A model generated the notes under the pieces. That model saw only the letters and a list, made by a program, of their open reading frames with translations. It was not told the DNA's origin and searched no databases. From the NCBI GenBank assembly GCA_903813345.2, contig CAIIXF020000012.1, forward strand, positions 12,320,932-12,384,931: a stretch of DNA of 64,000 nt. The letters are read 5' to 3'. Position 1 is the first letter of the stretch, and the number at the start of each line of letters is the position of its first letter. Origin of the DNA: Owenia fusiformis. Its lineage: Eukaryota; Annelida; Polychaeta; Sabellida; Oweniidae. Position numbers and translations under genes: made by a program. Of the stretch, positions 49,125 to 61,100 are shown one piece after another.

Positions 49125-52100
49125 ATGGCTGCTGAAACTGATGTTATGGTAGCATATGAATCAGCGGATTTGGAGTTTGTCAAATGGTTAACTGGTAAGT
49201 TGATTGCAATTATTATAATTTTTTTATACAATGTGATAGTGCAATTTAGCATTTTGCAATATGATTACATATAGAACTAAGAAGGAAATAGATGCTATCA
49301 GTTTGTCATGATATTATAATAATTTAATAATCAAAAATCCATCATGATCATGCTATCGGTGTTCTCCACAGGACTTTTTCTAAAGTTGGTGACAAATTCT
49401 CATTTTCACAATTCAGACTAAAAATTGGTCAAAATATGTCATTTTTTATGATTTTTCTCATTTTAAGTGGGTGCAAATGAATTCTCAGGTGGGTACAAAA
49501 GCCTGGTTTTGAAATTATAGCTTTAATGCTGTGGAGATCACTGCTACTGTACCAATGGCAAGACTTTATCTGGACTTTACAGATAATTCTCAGTTCTAAC
49601 CTATCTAATCAATTTATCGTTGTTTATATTTAATTGGTTGATTAATTGATCTGCTGTTAACAGTTCATTATATTGTAACAGCTAATTATGTTCTCATTCT
49701 GAGGACTATAATCAATTTCAGTGGTCTCCCCAGTATTAAAGTACTCTTTGCATTTGTTCAACTTCACTTCTCTCAAAAGAGAGCTTCATCTTCACTCTTT
49801 CAGTTTTCAATAAATCTCTTAATTCACCGAGCGTATCAGAGATCGTTGTCGAAATACGGATGATTTTCTATATATGGTCATTTTCTCTGACATGATTATT
49901 GTGCACACATTTAGCTCTTGTTCCTTCAAGCTTGCTGATTGGATGAGAAAAGGTTAGCGCGATAGGTATGAAACGAAATGATTTATGACCTGAGCTGTCA
50001 TGGGCATCGGTTGTGTGGGCGGGGCTGCTAAACTGTAAAATAGTCTATACTAGGAAGAGGGTAGTTTATAACTAGACTCTGCATGCATTGTAGTATTAAA
50101 GCTAGTATGTACTGCAATCACTTGAGATTTTAATACTAGGCTTGCACACTTCTGAGAATCCATTTGCAATTGCACCCACTAGAATAGATTTTGTAAAAAT
50201 ACTAGCCATGGCTGTTCGATCATCCTCCGATCACAGGGCTTCAAAATCCAGAATATATTCTTTCTTTTTACCCCCTGCGATAAGCAGTTAGCCTTTCCCC
50301 GATTAAGAACTCGCAATCTGATTGGCTGTCACAAGTGTTGCGACACAAATCATGTATAAGTCATTGCGCATAATAAGATCACGTGATTCAGTTTAATCGG
50401 GCGCTTCCAAATTGGTTATAGCAGGGGGAAGAAGGAGGAACGGATTCTGGATACCTGCTTAGGAGGATGCTGTTTGATGGGATTCGCTACTCTTTGGCGT
50501 TGCTGTTGTCTAGTTCTCATTTTACAAGGACTGTAATCAATGTCACTTGAGATTTTAATACTAGGCTAGCACCCATCTGAGAATCCGTTTGCATCCCACA
50601 TGGAAATGAGAGAAATCATGAAAATAGGCATAAAATTGTGAAACTAAATATTTTACACCCACTTGAGAAAAAAATCCTGGGGAGAATGCTGGGTTTATTA
50701 AGATTAAGAATTTGAACTGTCATATACTGTCATAGTGTGATTGACTCTGATTATCGTAGCAACAACACCGTTGGATAAAATTAATTAGTTGATTGTCCAG
50801 TCATGATCTAGATGAATAGCAATCTACTCTTTATCCTCATTAGTTGACTACCCAACCCTCTTACTATTTTAGATGATGTTATAATAAAATGTTACTTTAC
50901 TCAAATGTAGCTTTAATGGCCTTCTATTGACATACAAGGGTTGATCCAAAAGTTCCGAACTGTTTGCTCTGTTAGTGGTTGTGGCCAAAAATGAACAATA
51001 TTCATGAAGTATTAAGATTTTTAGAACAAATGGTTCGAAACTTTTGGATCAACCCACATATTTCCAATTAGAATAGAAAAAATTTTTTTTTTGATTTTTA
51101 CGTCACCACCAGAAGTGGTGACATATAATTATAGTCTCCAACTTTTCTGTGGATGGCGTTCAGTGATTTGTGTTTGGCATTCAGCATTTGTTATTTGGTT
51201 GTCAGTGTTCGGCCTCTGTAACAAATGACAGGTGGTGGCACATTTTGCATGTTAATGCCTTGTCTTATTGCTTAAAGTCTTATTGGATGTAGACTAAATT
51301 AAAAAATGATTGTAGGGTATAGATACAGTCATGCTGAATTGCAAAGGGTTACAGTTCATGTAAGAAGTAGAAATAATTTCACCTGAAAATGAATGTAATA
51401 TAATGCCATTAGATATATACTGTCTCACATGGTTAATACATACACATGGAGATGATCATTCTAAAATTGTACCCTATGAAAATTAAAAATACAGTAGAAT
51501 CTGTAATGTGTAACACCGGCCTCTGAAAGTCAAACACCTCCAGTGATCTCCCCAGCATTAAAGTAAATGGGCGCAGCAACTACCTGAGATTTTGATAAAG
51601 GGCATTCATTTGCACCCACTTGAAAAATCATGAAACATGGGCATATTTTGCCAATTTTGGTCTACAAATTAGAATTTTGAACTGAGAATTAATTTGCACC
51701 CACTTGAAAAAGCATGACCAATTTTGCTCTTAATTTTGGAACAAAAATGAGAATTTTGAACCAACTTGAGAAAAAGTCCTGTGGAGATCACTGACCAGCA
51801 TAACAACCATTAGTGGAACACTGTTTTAAGCACTAATGCCAATTATACCCATTAACTTAATCCAAAATAAACCTCTGTAAATGGAACATCTCTAAAGTGG
51901 AACAGTTTTAGAGGAACTGAATGTGTTCGATCCACCTGTACTATATCGCTTCAATTGAAAATTCGAAGTGATTTCAAGAGCGGAAAATGTAATGTCCTCT
52001 CTCTAAAATTGAAAGGAAGCCATTAGTTTTCTACCCTGTGCGCAGAGTCTATAGTTATAAAATCTTGAGAAGTGAAGTCAAACAAAAGTAAAGGGTATTA

Positions 52101-55100
52101 GTTTTCTTGCCATTCTTTACAATTTAGAGTGTCACATTTCTTCCTGTTCAGTTAATTGCGAGACATTCATCTCAATTTTCCGCAACGCATGTTTCAAAAT
52201 GTGACTCCGTTGTGATGATATCAAGGAGGGGATGTCCCAAGGTGTGAGATTAGAAAGTGTTTCATCGCGAACCACTTGATTATTTCTTAGATATCATATT
52301 AGTCTCGCTGTTTTAATTAACAGATACAATAACTGTAATAACAGGGAGATTTAAGATTAAACTCTTGACTACCCAGAGTGATGAGACTTCTCATCACCTT
52401 GGAAATGACCTTGAAACTCAAAGTGATGAGAAAATCCGTCACAACATTTTTCACTGAAATTGCTCTAATTTTGACAATTTTCATCCAATTTACACAAAAA
52501 ATGTTTTAACATGTGTAGAAATGATCTCTGCCATCTAATTTCACAAAATTGAGCATCACCTGTTGTATATGCATTTAGTAAAATGTCAAAGGCTGGCTGA
52601 AATGAAAAATTCTCTGGTTTCAACTCAATTTTAGAACCTGAGATTCAAGAGCTTAAAAAGAAACATTGAAAGTACATCTTGTATGACATATCCCAGCAGC
52701 AGAGGTGTCACGGATACCCGATTTTGTTCAGATCCGCGGAATTATGCCCTCGGAATGGAACACGGAACACAAATTGAGAATTTCGGTTCAGTTCCGGAAC
52801 AAGAACATTTAACCCATGCCCAACTTTTGGCTCTTAACTCGCCACAAAACAGCATTTTTCTTTCAATATTTTGCACCAAAAGAGGTTCATTCTTTTCACT
52901 CCTTCTCATTGTAGAGTTTTGAAGAGCTTTTCGCTACCAAATAGACCTAGATAATCAACTTATTTTAATCTTATACAGGCACTCTGTTCCGAACCGTTCC
53001 GAATTTGTTCCGTTCCGAACTGTTCCGAACTGAACCATTCCGATTTTTTTTTGTTCTGTGACATCTCTACCCAGCAGGGGTCATTGATCATTTTGCCAGA
53101 TGTGCTTTCCCATTATCCACTTCGAGGGACAGATGTGAGAAACTCAGAGAAACTCCCATGTGTCTGTGTTGAGATTTATCTGTAAAATCATAACTCTCTT
53201 CATATTTAGTTATCAATGGATCGATCCCCATCCTATTATAGAACACAGTCCTGTGTTTGTCTTTTGGCTCAAGATGGTATTTCTGATTATTTATTTTACC
53301 TCCTTTGAGATGCTGATATTGACGATCTCAATTCTTACATGATCATTACACTCAGTGATCTCCCCAGCATTAAAGCAAGTCGGTGCAGCACCCACCTGAG
53401 ATTTTGAAAATAGGCTTACACCCACCTGAAAATCCATTTGCACCCATTTGAAAATGAGAAAAATCATGAAAAATTGGCATATTTTGACCAAAGTTTGTCT
53501 AAATTATGAAAATGAGAATTTTGCACCCACCTTAGAAAAAATCCTGGAGAGATCACTGCTACTGTAAAACCAGTATATCTGAACACCTCTCTAATCCGAA
53601 CACCTCTTGATGTGAACACTTTTTCTTGGTTCCAATTTTCTTTACTCCCTTGACTCACAACCTTGAAATGTGAACACCTCCTCTTCTGAACACTTTTAGC
53701 AATTAAGCCCAGTAGTGTTAATATTAGACATGTTTTACTGTATTGACATTCTGTTACTTATTACATCTTTCTGTAGCATAATATAATTGCATGTCAGTAG
53801 GGACAAGAACTGCGATAGTGTGGTTTATGATGCGCATGTAATGGCCGCAGTGTCATAATCAATCGAAGTGGCTTGAGTTTTTTTCTCGTGATTTTTGAGC
53901 CCTTGTTAGTGTTATACAATGCGCCACATTTCTTGAGTCCCTATTCACCAGGTGTAGCCCAGACAGGGATAAAGGTTTTCATAATGTGTTTAAGAAAATA
54001 CTTATACTTTCTGTGCTTAAATGTTTATACCCCAGGCCTGTTGCCAGGAGGGGTTCGAGGGTTCAAGCAAAGCCTCTCTGGCCAAATAATCTTTTTTCAA
54101 AATCATGTAATTTTTCATAAACAATTTTCAAGTGAATTTTGGCCAAGTTTGTTAGAATTTAACCCCCCCCCTGAAATTTTTAGAAACGGAACCTCCACCC
54201 TTACTGGCAAAAGTTGGTTACGGGCCTGTACCTGAATACAACCTCACACAGCGACACTTTATATACCTCAAATATATAACATACCTCATATTTTGCGGGA
54301 ACTACATGTATATTTCATTCTAACAGACACCCTCCTATAATTGTATTGTTTCAGACAAGCTAGAGAAGGCAGGTCTGAGAGTATGGTACAAAGGCAACCC
54401 CAGTGATAAGTCAAAGCTGCAAGGAGGTGAAGCTGTCCTCAGCAGTAAGGTAAACCAGTGAATATGTCTTATGCATTCTCCTTGCATAGATAAAGGGGTT
54501 AATTAAGGTTACTGATTTTCTTATGCCTATTTTTATAGCTCTTATAATGTACTTCTCAAATCATAGGTAATCTTGATGATATAAAAATTATGGATTTATA
54601 TACTAGTTGTTTATGAACAGATCAAATCTTAAAGGAATAGAATTGCTCATCTTAATGTCACGTCAAACTAAACATGCAATATTATTCATGAATTCTTTGG
54701 GGATTTTTTCAAAAAAGGGCATCTTTGTTTTAGCAATACATGTAGACAGAAATTGAAGACTACTACAGCTCTTTACGTATATCGCAAGAAGTCACAGAAA
54801 AGGTGCGACGTAATGTAATGGATCTTTATCATTTATGTCAAAATTGTTGGCTAACGACTGGTCATAATCATGAGAGAATTTTGCTCTATTTGACCTTCAT
54901 CGCTTGGGTTGCTGAGAGTTTTGGAAAACGGCGGAAGACTTCTTGGGGACAATTCACCAAACTGTTCGAAGTCAGTAACACAAAGGCAAATGATAAGCAA
55001 AAAAGTATTCTCAAATACTTGGTTGAAATGGCAAGTAACATCCCGTGGATCGATATGAGTGACTTCAAACATGACAAAGATGTTCTAGCCCATTTAAATG

Positions 55101-58100
55101 ACATTTTGAAATACAGAAATTTACTTGTAAATGAAATAACCATGGAGATGACTAAAATTAGGGATAACATTGATGAAAAGGATGTTGCAGAAGTGGATAA
55201 CTTTAAAGATGGTGATCCAAATAAAGATAAGTTTCCACAAGTGGGCGATGGTATCAAAAATGAAAAGCAGATAAACAATAACACGACTCCTGACATGGAA
55301 CAAAAATTTGAAACTGGGAGGTGCGTATCACATAAAAACAATGATGTTGCATATGATAGAAATGAGAAAAAATATTCCCGACGATTCAAACGAGAGCGTC
55401 GTGATTGGACAGTGCCCAAAGTAAAGTCTCATAAAAGAATTGCAGATGAATCAGATAATATTATTATAGAACACCCAGATCTCGATTGTGAAGATTTAAC
55501 CGAGCATGATATTCCTGATGAAGATGTTGAGAAATATGTTAAATCTGAACATGAAGTTAAAAGATTGAAACTCTTCGATGCTCAGTCTGAATTTGATAAT
55601 TGAGCGGTATATGTATAATTGTACATACCAGGTCCATAACCACTGACCTGTTAAAGAGAACACATTTTTTAATGATCAAGATATGTAAATGCAAAGTATT
55701 GATGAATAAAAAAATTGCAATCTGAGGTAGAAAAAAAAAAAAAAAAAAAAAAAATGTAGACAGAAATGTTGATGCATGAGTGAGTATAAAAAGACTTCAT
55801 TAAAGGCTAACTCAAATATCAATGATTCATTTTACAGCAAAATTGATTAGGTTGCCTGGGGAGAGGAGAGATAAGAACCCAGAATTCATTAAAGAAACAC
55901 TACACATGAAGTAGATGACATTTTTATGTCACCACGATAAATGATTGAAATATTGCTAAAGTCTCAAACTTTTTGTGGTCACTTTTGGTGGTTGGTGTTA
56001 GGTGGTCGGCATCTGTAACAAATGGCAGGTGGTGACATATTGCATGTTAATGCCTTGTGTAACTTTAATGTTCACTAAGGTTTTATGAGCAGTTGTGAAT
56101 TTTTTAATATATTTTGGGCAAGTCCATTTCATTCGTTAATTGACCCGCTATTAGATGATCTTCTAAATTACAATCAGGATCAGTGATCAGGTGACTGCAA
56201 CGGGAACAAACACAAATAATTGTTGATTTGTGCAGCCATTAATATTACTGTTGTAGTCCCTGAAGGTAAGTAATACAAGGGCTGCTTCTTCAAAAACTTG
56301 AATAAATATTATTATTGATGAAGTTTTTTGTTGAATGGAGAAAATGTCCTTTGGGGTTTCTGCCTCCTTTGAAGTATTATTGCTCATTGGAAGACAAAGC
56401 AGTCACATTTGAATTTATAATTTATTTTGTGTTTCATTGAATTCATTTATCAACAATCACATTAGTGTGGACTTTGATCGCGATCTCGCCCTTTTGTCTT
56501 TCACAATGAAACTATATCCGGCTATCAGGGATTTTGTAAAGGAAAAATACTATTTTAAAAGGCACGCAAAATACATATTATATATATCCACAGTCTATGT
56601 CATTTGACACAAATAGTAATTTCTGCCACCTGCTAAATCAGTAAATCACACATATTAATAATAATCACAGTATTAATTTTGGTCTCCATAGCGATTGTAA
56701 AATGAGAATAACCTGTTAGTACATAGATCAATTAGGATTTAATTTTGATGACCTGAAATATATATGTATTTATATTTCAATTTGAATGATGATTCGAAAT
56801 AAAGATGACAGACACACATGGACATAATTAATGTGACAGACACATGGACATCATCAATGTGACAGACACACAATTTGACATGGACATGAACAATGTAAAA
56901 GAAACATTGAGATAATCAATGTGACATACTCATGGACATGATCAATGTAATAGACACACATGGACATGATCAATGTGACAGACACACATCGACATGATCA
57001 ATGTGACAGGCACATGGACATTATCAATGTGACAGACACACAATTTGGCATGGACATGAACAATGTAAAAGAAACATTGAGATAATCAATGTGACATACT
57101 CATGGACATGATCAATGTAATAGACACACATGGACATGATCAATGTGACAGACACACATCGACATGATCAATGTGACAGGCACATGGACATTATCAATGT
57201 GACAGACACACAATTTGACATGGACATGAACAATGTAAAAGAAACATTGAGATAATCAATGTGACATACTCATGGACATGATCAATGTAATAGATGCACA
57301 TGGATATGATCAATGTGACAGATACATAGGCATGATCAATGTTACATGGATTTGACAGACAAATGGGCATTCTGATCAAGTTGGCTGGCATATGAGTCTA
57401 TTGATATGACAGACAGACCCAAGTTGTAATGCTCGTACTGAGTGAGGACTCCATTGTACATAAACCTAGCTTGTAGAGATGAGGGTTCTCCTGTTTACAT
57501 CTCTAACAGGTCTTTCTCCAACCACTTTCCTAATGTTTCCTTGAGGTATTAACATTATGCAGGGCTCTCGCCAGGCTTTTAGACTGTGGCGCAGCACCAC
57601 ACTCTATTTAGCTCCCACCACACCCTAATTTCAAATCATGATTGTTTCCACAGTCTATGACTGAATATACAAAAATAGCATGTAATGTAATGTATACTGA
57701 GCAAATCATTCTCTTACTCCAGGTTGTTGTATTCGTTCTGAGTGAGGATTCTGCTGTAGATAAAGCATGCAGAGATGAAGTATCTCTTGCTTACATCTCA
57801 AACAGGACGGTGTTTCCAGTGGGGATGAAGTACTTCAGAAAAATCTCACCATATCTTGATGGAGGCCTGTAAGTTTTTGATTGATAGCATTTATTATCTC
57901 ATAAGACTAAGTTGGGGGTGATATAGGGGATGGCTCCGTTTGTATGTATGTCAGGGCAATAACTCAAATACTGTTGGTCCAATATTGTTTTCACTTTCTT
58001 ATGACACTTGTGACCAGTGAGTGGTTATTATGTCAACACCAGAAGTGGTGACATAATAACTGTGTTTGGCAGATGGTCTTTGTAACAAATAGCAGGTAGT

Positions 58101-61100
58101 GACATTTTGCATGTAATTGTCATGTAGAATATTGATATAAACTTCGTATCCATCTTCAAATTGACATTTTTGAACTAAGATGTAAGATATAGGATATTTT
58201 ATTCTAGTTTTTTATTTCTTGCATATCTACAATTTATAATTGATGATTGATTTGTTTCACTATGCTATAAAAGAACCATTCAATGTCTGATACAAGTAGG
58301 TCACCGTGACCTGCATATATTTATCAAAAATCATTTTCTAAATGACTACAAATTAAATTTAGAGTATTGTTACAAAACTCCAATTTTGAGAACAATTCAA
58401 GATTCATCTACTTCAGTCAAACTAAAAATAACTTTTACCCTTCAGCACAGTTCAAGATTTTGATTGACAGGTCTATATTTGGAAGATGAAATTGATGGCC
58501 TGTGTTAAAACTCCAAGGTCAAGCTGATCTGGTCACTCACTAAGACAATTTAGAAACAGATTTTTTATAGAAATTGATCAATTCTTTCTTTATATTTCTT
58601 AGTCAAAACATATTTCGAGAAAAACCATTCTTGTGTATCTAATATCAGTTTAAGTAGGAGGTTTTAATCATGATTATTTTTGTCTGAAAAGGGGATTTTG
58701 CAATGTTTTGTAGGACTGTTTTGTCAAAGAATCTCTCAGAAAGCGCAATTCCCCAAACTTCACAAGTTCAGATTTTCATTTGAATTTTTATTTGATGTGG
58801 AATAATCAGTTTTAGCAGATGTTGATGGCATTAGTTCAATGTTTATGTAATAAAATAGGCGCTTTTGATGTATATCATAATTCAAAATGACACATTTCAC
58901 TGGTCCAGTGGTCCAAGGATCTCAAGTATCTATTCTAATATTTTAGGTAAACTTTCAGATGCTATCCTTTAGCACAATTTTTTATGTCACCACCAAAAGT
59001 GGTTTTGTTGAATAATGTGCGAATACTTCAAAGCACACTAGAATGGTACACTTTGTTTTCAGAGGTGAGGCAATAGCCTTGCCTTCCTCATGCCTGGCTA
59101 CGCATATGAATCAAGCCCCCCTCTCCCCGGCAAAATGTTTTTTCAAAATAATGCAGTTTTTCATCATTCTAAGCACTTTTTAAGTAATTTTGGCCATTTT
59201 GGACCAAAATTGAACTAAGTTACCCCCCCGGAATTTTTCAAAAAGTGAACCCCCCTTAGCAAATTCTGCCTTTTGGCCTGTGTATTGTGGTTCAGTAGTG
59301 AAATTGCTATTTTATTCAAAGTGAAAATGTTTGAAGAGTTTTTTTGGGTGGTGTAATTGAAAACATTTTCATTTTTATTTAAATGAATGAATGAATTTCG
59401 TTTTTGCACTTTAATCATCATGCCTCTATTATTATTGTTCCAGAAAGCTCATGTTGGCAAAGATAAACTGGTCTTTTTTCGTAAAGAAAGAAACATTTGA
59501 AGAAAACTTCACAACATTATTCAATGGAATCCAGCATGAAATTGCTAAATTCAACGAGAAAGTTGCATCAAAACCAGACACTACGGACGAAACGGGCGAT
59601 ATCGAAATCAAAGATGGAGAATTCCGACTGAGTGAACTATTAACCACTGGTAACGTTGAAGAAATGAAGGATTTAAAAAAAGACAATGAACAAAAGTGTG
59701 ATTTTTGGGATCGACATTTTCAAGATAAAACTGAAGCTCCGTGGAGTGAATTCCGTGAACATTTTATCGAGGATTATGCAGAACGTATGCAGTTATTCTT
59801 CACTGACGAACAGACAAAATGGGTTATAAACCTAATATACAAAGACATATTTGAGCTGAGGAAGTGTTTAGACAGAAAACTATATGATAAATTCTGTGGT
59901 AAAAATGTCGAGAAGGACTCTGATTTATTTTACAACCGCTTAAAAGACTATGCGGTGGGGAGTTTCGCAATGAGGGAGGTGTTTAACATGGAGAGTAGCG
60001 TCAGGATGACGGCTATCAAAAACCTAGGTTTGTCATATGTCTTGTTTTTATGCCACCACCAAGAAGTTGTGACATATTATGTCACCATCAAGAAATGATG
60101 GAATATTGTGTCACCATCTAGAAGTGGTGACATATTGTGTCACCATCAAGAAAAAATTATGCGTTATTGTGTTACCATCTAGAAGTGGTGACATATTATG
60201 TCACCATCTAGAAGTGGTGATATATTGTGTCACCATCAAGAAGTGGTGACATATTGTGTCACCATCTAGAAGTGGTGACATATTGTGTCACCATCAAGAC
60301 GTAGTGACATATTATCAGTTATACATAGCTTGGACATAGTGCTTTAGAATAAGCAAAAATAGGAAAACAGAGTAAACCTGTGAAGTCTAGATGTTAATTG
60401 AACCACCTTAAGTGGAACACCTTTTAAGTGGAACACTTAAAGAGGTACCAAATATGTTCCACCTACTCATGTATCTTTATGCTTGAGAAGTCCAATATGC
60501 AGATTTAAGAAATGATCAATTCTTGTTTTAGCATCGTACCAGACACCAGGTGTAATAGCTGCTCTATTAGAACTACTAGAGGACGCTGACCCAAACATCC
60601 GAGCTGTTGCAGCCCTTGGACTCGGAAAGTCAGGTATGATTGGATTAAAGCTGCATTTGACCTTGATACAGTTATGAATAAAAAACATCTTTGGAAAAAA
60701 TAAGTCCTGAAAATAGGCTAAATTTTCTCCAATTCTGTGGTTCTATTTTTATGTCACCGTGCCACAAGTGTGGTGACATACTGTTATAGTCACCAAACTG
60801 GTGTTTGGCATCCGTAAAAAAATTCTTGCATTCTTGTGTTCAGTGGTGGGCATCTGTAACAAATTCGTACAACTTCCAATAACTTCCAATAATGAGTTTC
60901 AACACTTTCTGTCAATATCTGTTACCCTGGCAACAAATAAGTGGACATGTAACATTTTGTAACGCAATAATTTAAGATAATTTGATAAGCACTGAAAAAC
61001 AAAAAAGTTTTAGAAAGTTTTTCAGCAAGTCTAATACATACATAATCTTTTTTCTTTTCTTTTTTTTCAGGACGTAAGAATCGTCGTGTGATAATATTAA

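Noticed and set aside
49125-49194. Joining the exon at 48449-48927 to TIR-HEAT B as its 5' coding part
   Set aside because: That exon ends in an in-frame TAA with no donor, and the TIR domain of B begins with its own well-placed ATG.
52683-52922. 79-codon plus-strand frame
   Set aside because: Lies within a foldback element rich in gttccgaac repeats.
53873-54235. 120-codon frame
   Set aside because: Covers a dispersed 'GGGGGTTC' repeat also present at three other sites.
54886-55419. 177-codon minus-strand frame
   Set aside because: Antisense shadow of the retrocopy frame; the poly(A) tract and signal fix the sense strand as plus.
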